DNA from: Candidatus Paracaedibacter acanthamoebae
GTDB lineage: Bacteria; Pseudomonadota; Alphaproteobacteria; Paracaedibacterales; Paracaedibacteraceae
Reading direction: 5' to 3'
Length of the DNA: 64,000 nucleotides
NCBI RefSeq assembly: GCF_000742835.1
Contig: NZ_CP008941.1
Span: 2,037,690 to 2,101,689, forward strand
Shown: positions 1 to 9,888 of the stretch, one piece after another
How the letters are laid out: each line of letters opens with the position of its first letter
Numbering within the stretch: the first letter of the stretch is position 1
The notes under the pieces: model-generated
Told to the model about the DNA's origin: nothing
The model's database searches: none
Seen by the model: only the letters and a program-made list of their open reading frames with translations
Position numbers and translations under genes: made by a program

Positions 1-246
1 ATTCTACAGTATTTGACTAAGTCTAAAAACTCTAACAAATATTTCCTCGTTAACCAAGGTTAATCGTGAAAATTTTTAATAAAATCTCGTGTATATAAGA
101 TTTTTTTATCGTTAATCTTGTAACGAATTTCTTTGTTCATTATCTCTAAAGAAGAGTATGGATGCCTTAAATGGTGAAAAAAAATAGGAAGTCTATAGAC
201 GGCTGAAAATACATACTAAATGTTAACTAGAAATTAAAGGATTCAA
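1..246. other. Upstream intergenic region
   Basis: AT-rich stretch before the first gene. I see no RNA gene and no convincing open frame. An AAAGGA ribosome binding site lies about six bases before the ATG at 247; the promoter cannot be fixed by eye. Confidence 0.4.
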
Positions 247-1347
247 ATGATGAAATTATCATTACTATTTTTAAGTTCCCTCTTAACCACAGCTAATGCT
301 ATGGAGGCTCCTCAAGCGGATCAATCTTCCACTGAAGCTAATCAACACTCGAATGAGCAACCTCGTATGAGCCAAGCAACCATAGAGATAACATTCCCTG
401 ATGATACTCTAATGGATCATAGAACATTGCTGCACAAAGCAGCCGCTAAAATGTCTGAGGTATTGCTAAATGAACAACGCGAAAGTCTTGTCAGCCGATT
501 AAATACTCAAGAAAACCCTGAAAACATTAAAGGTGATCTTGAAAGCACTCTCAAGAGTAAACTTACCTTGCTCGTAACAGTTTGTAAGCTTGAAGAGACG
601 ACCTCTATCAATATACCTGAGGTTGTTAACCAAGAAGCTCAGCTTAATAGCCGCCTCTTAATGGCTCAGATTGAGGAAATCTCTAATCAAAGGAAAATTG
701 AAGCTCAGCTGAATATCAACTCAGAAAGAGAACCATCTCAACCCTCAGAAGAGACCTCTGTTGGGAGCGAAGTAACGACAGAAGTGAAGCCTACTGAAAC
801 GACTGCGATCGATTATGACGCGCTTATTGCTCAAGCTGCTGGTAAGTTTGCCGGCGCTTACAATAACGAAAACGGAAACAGGCTAGCTGATGAACTGGAA
901 GCGCAAGAAAAAGATATAAGCAACGGCAGTCAGACTAATGCTGCCAACAAAGAAGAGAAAATTGAAAACGCTGCAGAAACTCTTCTGATGCTTTTTGTAG
1001 AAAGAATTGAGCCTAATGAAGCTAAAAGAGTAGAGTTAAAAGACAAGATTAAGCGTGAAGCCCGTCGCATTCGTCAACAAATAATAGCTAATGCTAAAGA
1101 AATTAAAGAAAAGAGAAAAGTGGAGCGCGAACTCAATCGCATTGCCGACCAATTCGCAGCAGAATACGAAAGAATTGCCCCGAAGGTAGAGCGTGAAACA
1201 AAGCGTATTGGAAATCAGATAGAAGCAGAATACAACCGAGTGGCGCCGAAAGTAGAGCGTGAAACTGAACGGGTGGAAAAACAAGTTGAACAACTAGGTA
1301 AAAATATTGGCAAAAAATTAGGATTGAGAAAGAAGAAAAATAAGTAG
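247..1347 (+). CDS. Secreted coiled-coil protein, unknown function
   Basis: 366 residues, not recognised as a known family. Residues 1-18 form a Sec signal peptide (MMKLSLLFLSSLLTTANA, likely cleaved before MEAP), so export is expected. The rest is charged and predicted helical, rich in Glu, Lys, Arg and Gln. Near the C-terminus an approximately 20-residue unit is repeated twice (AEYERIAPKVERETKRI and AEYNRVAPKVERETERV), and the protein ends in a strongly basic tail (KKLGLRKKKNK). It starts at 247 or the next codon, behind AAAGGA, and is followed by a clear terminator, so it is probably transcribed alone. Several other secreted proteins in this window share the 'MEAP' sequence after the signal peptide (compare 41266-41778). 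A structural or host-interacting role is possible but not shown. Confidence 0.75.
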   Translation: MMKLSLLFLSSLLTTANAMEAPQADQSSTEANQHSNEQPRMSQATIEITFPDDTLMDHRTLLHKAAAKMSEVLLNEQRESLVSRLNTQENPENIKGDLESTLKSKLTLLVTVCKLEETTSINIPEVVNQEAQLNSRLLMAQIEEISNQRKIEAQLNINSEREPSQPSEETSVGSEVTTEVKPTETTAIDYDALIAQAAGKFAGAYNNENGNRLADELEAQEKDISNGSQTNAANKEEKIENAAETLLMLFVERIEPNEAKRVELKDKIKREARRIRQQIIANAKEIKEKRKVERELNRIADQFAAEYERIAPKVERETKRIGNQIEAEYNRVAPKVERETERVEKQVEQLGKNIGKKLGLRKKKNK

Positions 1348-1373
1348 TCGTCTTACTTACCAAATAAATTGAT

Positions 1374-1401
1374 GGCCTGGACTTAACATCCAGGCCTTTT
1401 T
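1374..1401 (+). terminator. Rho-independent terminator
   Basis: Perfect 8-bp stem GGCCTGGA / TCCAGGCC (1374-1381 and 1389-1396) with a 7-base loop and a T5 tract. It ends the transcript of the secreted coiled-coil gene. Confidence 0.85.
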
Positions 1402-1466
1402 ATCCTTGCTGTTGATCTATCAAGATAGTATTTTCTGAATAATTAATTAGACCTAGGTTTTTCTGA

Positions 1467-2219
1467 ATGAGTATACTCTCTCAACTGTTTCTTCAAAGCG
1501 CCCAATTTTACACTCTTGTTTTAATAATTGTTATCGGATTGGTTTTTATTGATCGACGTATTTTTTTGCGGGCCTTGAGTATCATGCTCTTCAGCATGGT
1601 TTTTAATACCTTTCTTAAATCCCTTTTTAAGATCCCCTTAAAAGCTCATTTTAAAAGAAATTGGTACGCTTTTCCCAGTGGCCATGCCAACACATCCGCA
1701 ACCTTTTATGGATACCTAATCCATCGTTTTAAAACCCCTTTGCTCACCCTTATTGGGGGGATTTTAATTATAGGAATTTGCTGGGCTTTGGTACACAATC
1801 ATTACCATGACTGGGTGGATGTGATTGCTGCCGTTGGATTTTCAATTCTATTAATTTTTATCTTTCATTGGCTTGAGACGACAAAGCTTTTCAAAGATAA
1901 TTTCATGCTCCTTATTCTTATCATGACCGTTGCGGCTTATGGGTTAGTGAAGATTTCCCCGACCATTACATCCCATACCGCTATTCCTTTAGGCGCCTTA
2001 ATGGGTGTCACTGTAACAGCAATTTTAGAGAAAATGTTCGGCTATCAGAGCATTCATCCTGTCATCGATTTTTTGATTATTATTGTGGGTATTTTGGGAC
2101 TTCAAGCATTGTTTGCAAAACTAGGCCTTAATAGCTATACTTACACAGTCTTAGAATATGGCCTCATTAGTTGGTGGGGCACTTATAGCCCTCATATTTT
2201 TGCGAAATTAAAAAGGTAA
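1467..2219 (+). CDS. PAP2-family membrane phosphatase
   Basis: 250 residues with about six hydrophobic segments. The PAP2/haloperoxidase-like acid phosphatase signature is visible: [12 protein letters not shown] near residue 70 and [11 protein letters not shown] near residue 112, supplying the catalytic His and the HxxxD-type His/Asp. The basic N-terminal part of the motif is less clear (KAHFKRNW). Family members remove phosphate from lipid substrates such as undecaprenyl pyrophosphate, phosphatidic acid or lipid A at the inner membrane. The exact substrate cannot be told. It lies four bases before ispG, so the two are probably cotranscribed, and ispG feeds the isoprenoid pathway that makes undecaprenyl phosphate. 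That link is inference. Confidence 0.8.
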   Translation: MSILSQLFLQSAQFYTLVLIIVIGLVFIDRRIFLRALSIMLFSMVFNTFLKSLFKIPLKAHFKRNWYAFPSGHANTSATFYGYLIHRFKTPLLTLIGGILIIGICWALVHNHYHDWVDVIAAVGFSILLIFIFHWLETTKLFKDNFMLLILIMTVAAYGLVKISPTITSHTAIPLGALMGVTVTAILEKMFGYQSIHPVIDFLIIIVGILGLQALFAKLGLNSYTYTVLEYGLISWWGTYSPHIFAKLKR

Positions 2220-2223
2220 CATC

Positions 2224-3456
2224 ATGGTTGCATTACCTCTTATTCAGCGTCATAAAACCCACAGGGTTCAAGTGGGCTCCGTCACTATTGGTGGCGATGC
2301 CCCTGTTGTTGTTCAATCCATGACAAATACTGATACGACCGATATAGCGAACAGTGTGCAGCAAGTCAAAGAATTAGCAGATGCTGGCTCCGAAATTGTC
2401 CGTCTAACGGTTAATACAGAAGCTGCTGCCCAGGCGATTCCTGAGATCAAAAATCAACTTCTAAAAGAGGGTTATATCACCCCGCTCGTCGGATGTTTCC
2501 ATTACAATGGTCATCGTCTTTTAACAGACATCCCTGATTGTGCGGCGGCTTTAGATAAGTATCGCATTAACCCCGGCAATGTCGGCTTTGGCGAAAAGCG
2601 ATCCCAGCAGTTTGAAATGATGATCGAAAAGGCTATCCAGTATAATAAAGCCGTCCGTATTGGCGTTAATTGGGGGAGCCTGGATCAAGATTTAGCCGCC
2701 CGTCTTATGGATGACAATGCAAAACGCCCTACCCCTTTACCGGCCGATAATATTCTACGCGAAGCCTTGATCCAATCTGCCCTTGACAATGCTAAACTTG
2801 CTGAATCCATTGGGTTAAGAGCCGACCAAATTATTTTATCCTGCAAAGTCAGTCGCCCCCCAGATCTTGTCGCTGTTTACAGTGAATTAGCCCACCGCAG
2901 TCATTACACCCTGCACTTAGGATTAACCGAAGCTGGAATAGGAAACAAAGGAGTGGTGGCAACAACGGCGGCTCTTTCTTTGCTGTTACAACAGGGGATT
3001 GGAGATACAATCAGGGCCTCCCTAACCCCCCGCCCTGGCGAATCCCGAACGACTGAAGTTACTGTCTGCTGCGAGATTTTACAATCTTTGGGATTGCGCG
3101 CCTTCACGCCGCAAGTTACAGCTTGTCCGGGCTGTGGTCGCACCACCAGCACCTATTTCCAAGCGCTGGCCGATCAGATCCAAACATACCTGCAGCACCA
3201 AATGGCCATTTGGCGGACTCAGTATGTGGGCGTGGAAAACTTAAAAGTTGCCGTGATGGGGTGCATTGTTAATGGCCCCGGTGAAAGCAAACATGCTGAT
3301 ATTGGGATTAGCCTTCCAGGCACAGGCGAATCACCGGTGGCTCCTGTCTTTATTGATGGTCAAAAAGCAACCACCTTGCGGGGTGATCATATTGCGGAAG
3401 AGTTTATGGCACTTCTTAACACCTATGTTAAAAACCGCTATGGAAAAGCTGCGTGA
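2224..3456 (+). CDS. ispG: 4-hydroxy-3-methylbut-2-enyl diphosphate synthase (flavodoxin)
   Basis: 410 residues, typical length for bacterial IspG/GcpE. The enzyme converts MEcPP to HMBPP in the non-mevalonate isoprenoid pathway using a [4Fe-4S] cluster. The cluster ligands are present: Cys301 and Cys304 in [10 protein letters not shown], and Cys347 in [10 protein letters not shown], with Glu354 following. The TIM-barrel N-terminal part opens with VQSMTNTDT, a family hallmark. The upstream PAP2 gene ends four bases before the ATG, and the stop TGA overlaps the next ATG (TGATG), indicating translational coupling with the csaA-like gene. Confidence 0.97.
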   Translation: MVALPLIQRHKTHRVQVGSVTIGGDAPVVVQSMTNTDTTDIANSVQQVKELADAGSEIVRLTVNTEAAAQAIPEIKNQLLKEGYITPLVGCFHYNGHRLLTDIPDCAAALDKYRINPGNVGFGEKRSQQFEMMIEKAIQYNKAVRIGVNWGSLDQDLAARLMDDNAKRPTPLPADNILREALIQSALDNAKLAESIGLRADQIILSCKVSRPPDLVAVYSELAHRSHYTLHLGLTEAGIGNKGVVATTAALSLLLQQGIGDTIRASLTPRPGESRTTEVTVCCEILQSLGLRAFTPQVTACPGCGRTTSTYFQALADQIQTYLQHQMAIWRTQYVGVENLKVAVMGCIVNGPGESKHADIGISLPGTGESPVAPVFIDGQKATTLRGDHIAEEFMALLNTYVKNRYGKAA

Positions 3457-3791
3457 TGACCATAACCTATGATGATTTCGATAAGGTCGATCTTCGAGCC
3501 GGTACCATTGTCAAAGCTGAAATAAATGTAAAAGCCAAAAAATCTGCTTATAAAATTTGGGTGGATTTTGTTGAGACGATTGGTATAAAACAGACCTCGG
3601 CTCAGGTAACGTATCACTATACACCCGAGTCTTTGATTGGGAAATCTGTGATCGGATGTCTGAATTTAGGAGCCCGCAATATTGCCGGCTTTATGTCAGA
3701 GTTTTTGTTGGTTGGATTTAGTGATCCGCGGGGAAATATTATTTTAGCAACGACCGATCAAACCGTGCCCAATGGTCAAAAATTACATTAG
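3456..3791 (+). CDS. csaA: CsaA-like tRNA-binding domain protein
   Basis: About 111 residues, a single EMAP/tRNA-binding OB-fold domain. Conserved features include DFDKVDLRAGTIVKAE at the start, KIWVDFVETIGIKQTSAQVT in the middle and FLLVGFSDPRG near the end. CsaA proteins bind tRNA and show chaperone activity; the physiological role is poorly defined. I place the start at 3456, where the ATG overlaps the ispG stop codon (TGATG); a GTG one codon earlier is possible. Confidence 0.88.
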   Translation: MTITYDDFDKVDLRAGTIVKAEINVKAKKSAYKIWVDFVETIGIKQTSAQVTYHYTPESLIGKSVIGCLNLGARNIAGFMSEFLLVGFSDPRGNIILATTDQTVPNGQKLH

Positions 3792-3802
3792 GACTTTTTT
3801 CC

Positions 3803-4417
3803 ATGGTAGATTTTCACATTCCCCCTTTCTTGCAAGGATTCGCTACCAGTGCCGGACTCATTATTGCCATTGGCGCGCAGAATGCTTTCGTTTTAAAGCA
3901 AGCTCTTTTACGGAACCATGTGTTCCTCATTGCCATTTTATGCTCTATCATTGATGCTGCCTTAATCCTTTTGGGGGTATTTGGTTTTGCTACCCTGCTT
4001 GAAACCAGTCCCCTTCTCCTTACCATTGCTAAATGGGGCGGCTTCATCTTTCTGGGCTACTATGGCTTTCGTTCTTTTAAAAATGTCTTCCATCCCCATG
4101 CTTTAGAGATGGATAAGAAAAAAATTAAACCGTCGATTAAAAAGATTGTCTCCTTAACCTTAGCTTTCAGCCTTCTGAACCCCCATACCTATCTGGATAC
4201 GGTTGTTCTTTTGGGCAGTGTTAGCTCTCAATTTAATGACGCCGAGCAACCCTCTTTTGCCGTGGGGGCGTGTCTTGCTTCTTTTATCTGGTTTTTTTCT
4301 TTAGGTTATGGCGCTTGCTTTCTCGGACCTCTTTTTAAGAAGCCTCAAGCCTGGAAAATTCTCGATTTTATCGTCGGGTGCATGATGTGGATGATTGCCA
4401 TCGCCATTGTCTTGTAA
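3803..4417 (+). CDS. LysE/ArgO-family amino-acid exporter
   Basis: 204 residues, six hydrophobic segments. The N-terminus reads FLQGFATSAGLIIAIGAQNAFVLKQAL, matching the G-x-Q-N-A-F motif of LysE/ArgO basic amino-acid exporters. A second segment NPHTYLDTVVLLGS is also typical of the family. It probably exports arginine or lysine across the inner membrane; substrate choice is inferred from family only. It follows the csaA-like gene by 11 bases. Confidence 0.88.
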   Translation: MVDFHIPPFLQGFATSAGLIIAIGAQNAFVLKQALLRNHVFLIAILCSIIDAALILLGVFGFATLLETSPLLLTIAKWGGFIFLGYYGFRSFKNVFHPHALEMDKKKIKPSIKKIVSLTLAFSLLNPHTYLDTVVLLGSVSSQFNDAEQPSFAVGACLASFIWFFSLGYGACFLGPLFKKPQAWKILDFIVGCMMWMIAIAIVL

Positions 4418-4479
4418 TAGATTGAGATCAATTTTATGAAAAAATTGATTTGCTTTAACCTAAACAAGAAGGACTTTCT

Positions 4480-5067
4480 ATGAACTCCATCAAATACGGT
4501 TCTTTAATTGCAACAGCTATGGTTTTATCAGCCTGCAATATGCCAAGAATTGTTGAAAGCTATGATGAGTTTAAACAAACGAGAGTATGCCGGCTAGATC
4601 CCTATGTGATTAGGAGAGAACTTACGGGACCAACATCCCGAATCACCACCATTAGTTTAGAAGCGCAGGCCGATCAAACAGTCAAGGCAATTCTTCTCTC
4701 CCAAATTACGATAGGACTCTTCGCAAATTATGATGGGTTTAGTTCTACCTCAAAAATTAAATTCATCTTGACCACCCCTGATCAAAAAACCGAAGAGCTA
4801 ATTTTTCAAGGACGAGATAGGTCAATAACATATGATTCACGAAATGTCTATGGAACTTATGTTAGTCATACTGTATCTATAGAAAATATCGCCCTCGTCT
4901 TTAATATGAAGCTTGAGGATATTCGCAAGATTATTGCAGCTCCTCACACAGAGTTTTATTTTGAATCCGGGAAAGATCCAGTCAAAGGTGAGCTTAGCGC
5001 TTCTGATAAAGACGCTTTCAAACAGTTTCTAGATAAATGTATGTTGGCCTCCGGAGAAAAGAAATGA
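4480..5067 (+). CDS. Putative lipoprotein, first of a pair
   Basis: 195 residues with a lipoprotein signal peptide ending in the lipobox LSAC (Cys19), so it should be acylated and membrane-anchored. The rest is not recognised. The start of the mature part (NMPRIVESY...CRL) resembles that of the next gene (TTPSIVKSS...CKL), and both have a Cys near the C-terminus, suggesting distant paralogues. It is translationally coupled to the next gene by an ATGA overlap. Confidence 0.75.
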   Translation: MNSIKYGSLIATAMVLSACNMPRIVESYDEFKQTRVCRLDPYVIRRELTGPTSRITTISLEAQADQTVKAILLSQITIGLFANYDGFSSTSKIKFILTTPDQKTEELIFQGRDRSITYDSRNVYGTYVSHTVSIENIALVFNMKLEDIRKIIAAPHTEFYFESGKDPVKGELSASDKDAFKQFLDKCMLASGEKK

Positions 5068-5687
5068 AGAGATTTAGAGGGATAGCGCTCGCTTTCTCAA
5101 CAGCTCTTCTTTCCTGCTGTACGACTCCCTCCATTGTAAAATCATCGCCAACAGAAAAAAATTTTCAGTGTAAATTGGTTAATGCAACAGCCACGCTCAG
5201 GAACCAAAATCTTGGTCAGACCGTTGGCCTTTTAACGGCTGGTATTAAGCAAAAGGTTAACTTTGGTATCAAGAAGATCAATGGATCTCTTTTGAAATTT
5301 TGGATTAAGTTCCTTCCCCGCTCAGCCGCCGTTGATCCTCTTGAAAGACCAGGCGTTATTTTAAAACTTTCTTTAAAGGGTAAAGCAGCTCAAACATATA
5401 GACTCTCTGGGGGTCAAAAGCATGAGGGTTTCTCTCCAGAAGGATTCAACCAGGGAAATTTCTCTTATGACGACATTTGGCCATCAGCAAGATATTTTGG
5501 AGAAAAAGCTGTCTCTTTTGATATTCGGCAAGATCAGTTTGACCAAATCTTAAAGTCAGATACTGTTGAATTTATCATTCAAACTCACTATGATCCGTTA
5601 ATCATCTTTTTAGAGAAAGAGAGTTTTTCTCCCCTCTTAGATTTTAAAAAAGAGTGCCTTTCTCAGATAGCTCCCCCGGGGAATTAA
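5064..5687 (+). CDS. Putative lipoprotein, second of a pair
   Basis: 207 residues when started at the ATG at 5064, which overlaps the previous stop codon (ATGA). The signal peptide MKRFRGIALAFSTALLSCC ends in a lipobox (LLSC or LSCC). No family is recognised. Layout and spacing of the conserved Cys residues resemble the preceding lipoprotein. A small stem-loop that could terminate transcription lies about 40 bases downstream. Confidence 0.75.
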   Translation: MKRFRGIALAFSTALLSCCTTPSIVKSSPTEKNFQCKLVNATATLRNQNLGQTVGLLTAGIKQKVNFGIKKINGSLLKFWIKFLPRSAAVDPLERPGVILKLSLKGKAAQTYRLSGGQKHEGFSPEGFNQGNFSYDDIWPSARYFGEKAVSFDIRQDQFDQILKSDTVEFIIQTHYDPLIIFLEKESFSPLLDFKKECLSQIAPPGN

Positions 5688-5727
5688 CGGACTCAGGGGA
5701 AATTTTTCCCCCTTGACCTCTCCAAAA

Positions 5728-5750
5728 TTCCTTGAGGATCAAGGAAATTT
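5728..5750 (+). terminator. Possible terminator after the lipoprotein pair
   Basis: Stem TTCCTTGA / TCAAGGAA (5728-5735 and 5739-5746) with a 3-base loop, followed by ATTTT. It is AT-rich and the T tract is short, so only moderately convincing. Confidence 0.45.
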
Positions 5751-5795
5751 TAGTTATTTCTTAATTACATTCCATATCTTGTAAAGGTAAATAAA

Positions 5796-6665
5796 TTGCA
5801 CTTATATGAATCCAATGAGAACCAGTGGGGTAGCCCTATAGCCGAAGAAAAGCAACAAACGCTGATTTCAGCCTTAGAATCAGGAGAAGTCATATTTCTT
5901 CCTCACTTAAGCTTTCTTCTGCAGGAGGATGAAAAGCAATTGTTGTCGCCTGCCTGCTTAAAAGCCGGTAGCAAGAATATTAGTTATAGCCCCCTCACTC
6001 ACGAGATAAAAGGATCATTCGATCATAAGATCAATTTATTACAGACCATGATGAACCGATTTGCCTCACAAAGCCAACACCTTATCCATAACCTGTTCCC
6101 TCACTATCAATCTACCCTGCAATGGGGCCGAACAAGCTACAGACCTGCTGAAATTTTAGGGCGAGAAACATCTTACAGAAAAGATGATACACGGCTCCAT
6201 GTGGATGCGTTCCCCTCTTCTCCGACGCAAGGGAATCGTATTTTACGCGTCTTTAGTAATATTAACCCGTTTGAAAAACCCAGGGTTTGGCATTTAGGAG
6301 AACCCTTTAAACAAGTAGCAGAGCAATTCCTGCCAACCATAAAATCACCCTTCCCTTTGAGCAGAAATATTTTACAACTCTTAGGCATTACGAAGTCTTA
6401 TCGGACGCTGTATGACCATTATATGCTGCAAATTCATGACATGATGAAAGCCAACTTGGACTATCAACGAAATGTCAAAAAGCGTAGGGTAGATTTTCCA
6501 GCCAATTCCACGTGGATTGTCATGACGGATCATGTTTCCCATGCCGCTCTCTCTGGGCAGTATCTCCTGGAACAAACTTTTAATCTGCCGGTGTTGGGTA
6601 TGTTAGATGAATCTAAATCACCCTTAAGAACTTTGGAAAAGTTATTAAATAAGCCATTAATTTAG
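5796..6665 (+). CDS. kdoO: Kdo 3-hydroxylase (Fe(II)/2-oxoglutarate dioxygenase)
   Basis: 289 residues. The central block YRKDDTRLHVDAFPS and RILRVFSNINPFEKPRVWHL match what I know of the Kdo hydroxylase family (KdoO) of Burkholderia and Yersinia, which hydroxylates Kdo of the LPS inner core to Ko. The metal-binding HxD pair is His135/Asp137; the distal His is probably His246 or His249 in MTDHVSHAALSGQY. The start appears to be TTG at 5796, about eight bases after AAAGG; there is no in-frame ATG nearby. It stands alone between two terminators. A second envelope hydroxylase, lpxO, lies at 57682-58602. Confidence 0.82.
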   Translation: MHLYESNENQWGSPIAEEKQQTLISALESGEVIFLPHLSFLLQEDEKQLLSPACLKAGSKNISYSPLTHEIKGSFDHKINLLQTMMNRFASQSQHLIHNLFPHYQSTLQWGRTSYRPAEILGRETSYRKDDTRLHVDAFPSSPTQGNRILRVFSNINPFEKPRVWHLGEPFKQVAEQFLPTIKSPFPLSRNILQLLGITKSYRTLYDHYMLQIHDMMKANLDYQRNVKKRRVDFPANSTWIVMTDHVSHAALSGQYLLEQTFNLPVLGMLDESKSPLRTLEKLLNKPLI

Positions 6666-6691
6666 GGATCTTACAGCTCGCTGATATAAAA

Positions 6692-6719
6692 AGAGAGGAG
6701 CAGAAGCTCCTCTCTTTTT
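6692..6719. terminator. Bidirectional terminator between kdoO and accC
   Basis: Ten-bp perfect stem AGAGAGGAGC / GCTCCTCTCT (6692-6701, 6706-6715) with T tracts on both strands. It can end both convergent genes. Confidence 0.85.
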
Positions 6720-6734
6720 AGGTCACTATTTTAT

Positions 6735-8087
6735 TTACGCATTCAGCTTTTTCTCAAGCCAATGGATATCATAATTACCCGACAGAATGTCTTCTTCTTT
6801 AGCCAATCTTTGATGCAACGGTATAATCGTATCAATACCATCAATCACATACTCTTTTAAAGCCCGCTCCACCCGACTAATACATTCTGCTCTATCATGA
6901 CCATATACGATCAGTTTGGCCACTAAGCTGTCGTAATAAGGGGGTACACGGTAACCTTGATATAAGTGGCTATCAATACGAACCCCCCATCCCCCTGGAG
7001 CATGATACCGTGTCACTTCACCGGGAGAAGGAATAAAAGTTTCAGCATTTTCTGCGTTAATACGGCATTCAATAGCGTGCCCTGTGATTTTAATATCCTC
7101 TTGAGTCATCCCCAATTTCTCACCTGCAGCAACTTTGATTTGCTCTTTAACTAAATCAACTCCTGTCACAAGTTCAGTTATCGGATGTTCAACTTGAATG
7201 CGTGTATTCATTTCCATAAAGAAAAATTCGCCATTTTCATACAGAAATTCAAGAGTTCCAACGCCTCGATATCCCATTTTAGAGATAGCCGTATTCACCA
7301 CTTTGCCAAGCTTTTCACGAGCCTCACTATCTAATGCTGGTGACGGCGCCTCTTCCCAAATCTTTTGGTGACGGCGTTGAATAGAGCAATCGCGCTCTCC
7401 CAAATTAATGGCATTTCCATATTGGTCGGCTAAGACTTGAACTTCAATATGGCGCGGCTGCCCCAGATACCGTTCCATATAGACTTCATCGTTTCCAAAG
7501 TTAGCTTTTGCTTCTGTCCGAGCCAATCTAAAAGCTTGAGCAACTTCCTCTTTGGAATGAGCAACTTTCATACCCTTGCCCCCACCACCGCTGGTGGCCT
7601 TAATCAATACTGGAAAACCAATTTTTTCTGCTGTTTCGATAGCATGATCTTCATCACGGATTCCGCCATCTGACCCGGGAACCACCGGAACACCCAGATC
7701 TATCATGGTTTTCTTTGCCGTAATTTTATCACCCATCATTTCAATATGTTCTGGTGTTGGTCCAATGAAGACTTTGCCATGTTCTTCTATCATCCGCGCA
7801 AATGTTGCATTTTCTGATAAAAAGCCCACACCGGGATGAATGGCATCTGCGCCGGAAATATCCGCAGCACTGAGAATGGCAGCCATATTTAAATAGCTAT
7901 CTCGCGAGGGGGCAGGGCCGATACAAACACTTTCATCCGCCAATCGGACATGCATAGAATCTGAATCTGCCGTTGAATGAACAGCGACAGTTTTGATTCC
8001 CATTTCACGACAGGCACGCAAAATACGGAGGGCTATTTCCCCTCTATTAGCAATAAGAATCTTCTCAAAGAGTGGTTTCTTTGTCAT
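6735..8087 (-). CDS. accC: Acetyl-CoA carboxylase, biotin carboxylase subunit
   Basis: 450 residues, normal length. It carboxylates the biotin on AccB using ATP and bicarbonate, the first half-reaction of fatty-acid synthesis. The sequence shows the N-terminal [17 protein letters not shown], the glycine-rich ATP loop ([12 protein letters not shown]), [17 protein letters not shown] with catalytic Glu/Arg residues, and [11 protein letters not shown]. It lies 26 bases after accB on the same strand, the usual alphaproteobacterial order. Confidence 0.98.
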   Translation of the reverse strand: MTKKPLFEKILIANRGEIALRILRACREMGIKTVAVHSTADSDSMHVRLADESVCIGPAPSRDSYLNMAAILSAADISGADAIHPGVGFLSENATFARMIEEHGKVFIGPTPEHIEMMGDKITAKKTMIDLGVPVVPGSDGGIRDEDHAIETAEKIGFPVLIKATSGGGGKGMKVAHSKEEVAQAFRLARTEAKANFGNDEVYMERYLGQPRHIEVQVLADQYGNAINLGERDCSIQRRHQKIWEEAPSPALDSEAREKLGKVVNTAISKMGYRGVGTLEFLYENGEFFFMEMNTRIQVEHPITELVTGVDLVKEQIKVAAGEKLGMTQEDIKITGHAIECRINAENAETFIPSPGEVTRYHAPGGWGVRIDSHLYQGYRVPPYYDSLVAKLIVYGHDRAECISRVERALKEYVIDGIDTIIPLHQRLAKEEDILSGNYDIHWLEKKLNA

Positions 8088-8113
8088 TAGTATACTCTCC
8101 AGAGGGAATAAGT

Positions 8114-8575
8114 TTATTCGATGACGAGTAAAGGTTCGCCAAACTCGATCGGTTGAGCGTCTTTAATTAAAATGCTGGTAATCTTTCCAGCTCGAGGAGC
8201 CTTAATCGGATTCATTACTTTCATAGCTTCAATAATCAGGAGCGTTTGACCTTGAGCTACGACATCCCCAACTTTCACAAACGGTGCTGCTCCTGGTTCA
8301 CTAGAAACATAAACTGTTCCAACCATTGGTGATTTAATAGCTCCTTCCATCGAAGCAGACTGGGTAGTCAGCTTTTCAGGGTTAGGAAGGTTGACTGCTG
8401 CAGGCGAGGCTACGCCTGCTGGAATAGCCATGCTGGTAGCGGATAGATTTAAATTGCGGGCAACGCGGATACGGTGTCCTTCATTCTCATATTCGATTTC
8501 TGTAAGATCTGTCTCAACAAGAATATCAGCTAACGCTCGGATAGCATCTTTTTCAATAGAAAGCTTATCTGTCAT
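8114..8575 (-). CDS. accB: Biotin carboxyl carrier protein of acetyl-CoA carboxylase
   Basis: 153 residues. The C-terminal biotinyl domain carries the EAMKVMNPI motif with the biotinylated Lys119. An Ala/Pro-rich linker joins it to a short helical N-terminal region. It begins one base after the aroQ stop, so aroQ-accB-accC form an operon. Confidence 0.97.
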   Translation of the reverse strand: MTDKLSIEKDAIRALADILVETDLTEIEYENEGHRIRVARNLNLSATSMAIPAGVASPAAVNLPNPEKLTTQSASMEGAIKSPMVGTVYVSSEPGAAPFVKVGDVVAQGQTLLIIEAMKVMNPIKAPRAGKITSILIKDAQPIEFGEPLLVIE

Positions 8576-8576
8576 T

Positions 8577-9020
8577 TTAATTATTTGCCTTAATTAAGGT
8601 TTTAATATGTTCTAATGCCAAAATATAACCTTTTTGACCAAATCCTGCAATCATTCCATTAACGACAGGGCTGACTAAAGATTTGCGACGAAATTCTTCA
8701 CGCGCATATATATTAGAAATATGTACCTCGATCTTGGGACATTCAAGAATTTCGAGGGCATCATGAATCGATACTGACGTATGGGTTAACCCCCCTGCAT
8801 TTATAATTATGCCTTCCACCTGACTTTTTGCTGCTTGGATCCAATCCACAAGGTCCCCCTCATGATTCGATTGTCGGCACTCTACAATTAGATCCATTTC
8901 TTTAGCTTTAGTATGAAGTAACTGCGTCAATTCATCAAACGTCTGACCTTCATAATGATCTAAATTTCTCTGTCCTAAAAGGTTGAGATTTGGGCCATTA
9001 ATGACCCAAATCTTATGCAT
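8577..9020 (-). CDS. aroQ: 3-dehydroquinate dehydratase, type II
   Basis: 147 residues, the usual size of the type II dodecameric enzyme of the shikimate pathway. Motifs: INGPNLNLLGQRNLDHYG-type start (with E for G: HYEGQTFDEL), NAGGLTHTSVSIHDAL and VEVHISNIYAREEFRR-like segment. The ATG overlaps the parB stop by eight bases, coupling it to the partition genes. Confidence 0.97.
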   Translation of the reverse strand: MHKIWVINGPNLNLLGQRNLDHYEGQTFDELTQLLHTKAKEMDLIVECRQSNHEGDLVDWIQAAKSQVEGIIINAGGLTHTSVSIHDALEILECPKIEVHISNIYAREEFRRKSLVSPVVNGMIAGFGQKGYILALEHIKTLIKANN

Positions 9021-9888
9021 TAGCCATCCTCAATTTCGTGATGAGGTCATCTATTTCTTCATAAGAATTAAAGTGAACTGTCACTGTACCACCGCTCCGA
9101 TTTATTTTTAATTGACATCTCAATCCTAAAAGTTGCGTTAATTGGGCCTCAATTTGTTGCGATTGCACTTCATGATCGCTCGGTTCAATTTGCAATTTCT
9201 TCTGCTTTGCAAGTTTTTCCGCTTCTCGCACATTCATCCCATCGGAAATAATACTTTGCACCATTTCATCTATATTAGGTGCTTTTATTAAGGTCCGGGC
9301 GTGGCCAGCTGAAATCTTACCTTCGTTAATCAGATCTTTAATATTATCCGGCAAATTTATTAATCTGAGCATATTCGCGACATGGCTGCGGCTTTTCCCA
9401 ATTGAGCGTGCCATCTCTTCTTGAGTATAATTAAATTCATTCATCAACCGTTGATAGGCCTCTGCTTCTTCAATTGGCGTTAAATCATCTCGTTGAATAT
9501 TTTCAATAATCGCCGTCTCGAGAGCTTCTCGGTCATCACACTCTTTTATAACAACGGGAACCTTCTCTAGACCAAGCGTCCGCGCAGCGCGCCATCGACG
9601 TTCGCCAGCGATAATTTCATAAATATGACGACCATCCATTATAACAGGACGAACGACCAAAGGTTGGATAATCCCTTTTGTTTTAATCGAATCAATCAAC
9701 GATGCCAACTGTTCATCATCAAATCGGCGCCGGGGTTGATATTTACCAGGTTTAATTAAATGAATATCTAATTGATTCGTATCATTATTTGCTAAAACGT
9801 GGTGATCCATCGTCTCGCCAAGTAGTGCAGAAAGGCCCCGCCCAAGACTTGGCCGGTTAGGACGCTTTAATTCTGTAGTTGTCGTCAT
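9013..9888 (-). CDS. parB: Chromosome partitioning protein ParB
   Basis: 291 residues. ParB/Spo0J proteins bind parS, spread by CTP-dependent clamping and load SMC. Visible: N-terminal LGRGLSALLG (the ParA-interacting LG-R-GL segment), the CTP-binding block with GERRWRA at 95-101 and ENIQRDDLTPIEEA, the helix-turn-helix QEEMARSIGKSRSHVANMLRLINLP around residues 155-178, and a C-terminal dimerisation domain ending in MANA. The start is supported by GAGGGA six bases upstream; it overlaps the parA end by about 32 bases. Confidence 0.97.
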   Translation of the reverse strand: MTTTTELKRPNRPSLGRGLSALLGETMDHHVLANNDTNQLDIHLIKPGKYQPRRRFDDEQLASLIDSIKTKGIIQPLVVRPVIMDGRHIYEIIAGERRWRAARTLGLEKVPVVIKECDDREALETAIIENIQRDDLTPIEEAEAYQRLMNEFNYTQEEMARSIGKSRSHVANMLRLINLPDNIKDLINEGKISAGHARTLIKAPNIDEMVQSIISDGMNVREAEKLAKQKKLQIEPSDHEVQSQQIEAQLTQLLGLRCQLKINRSGGTVTVHFNSYEEIDDLITKLRMANA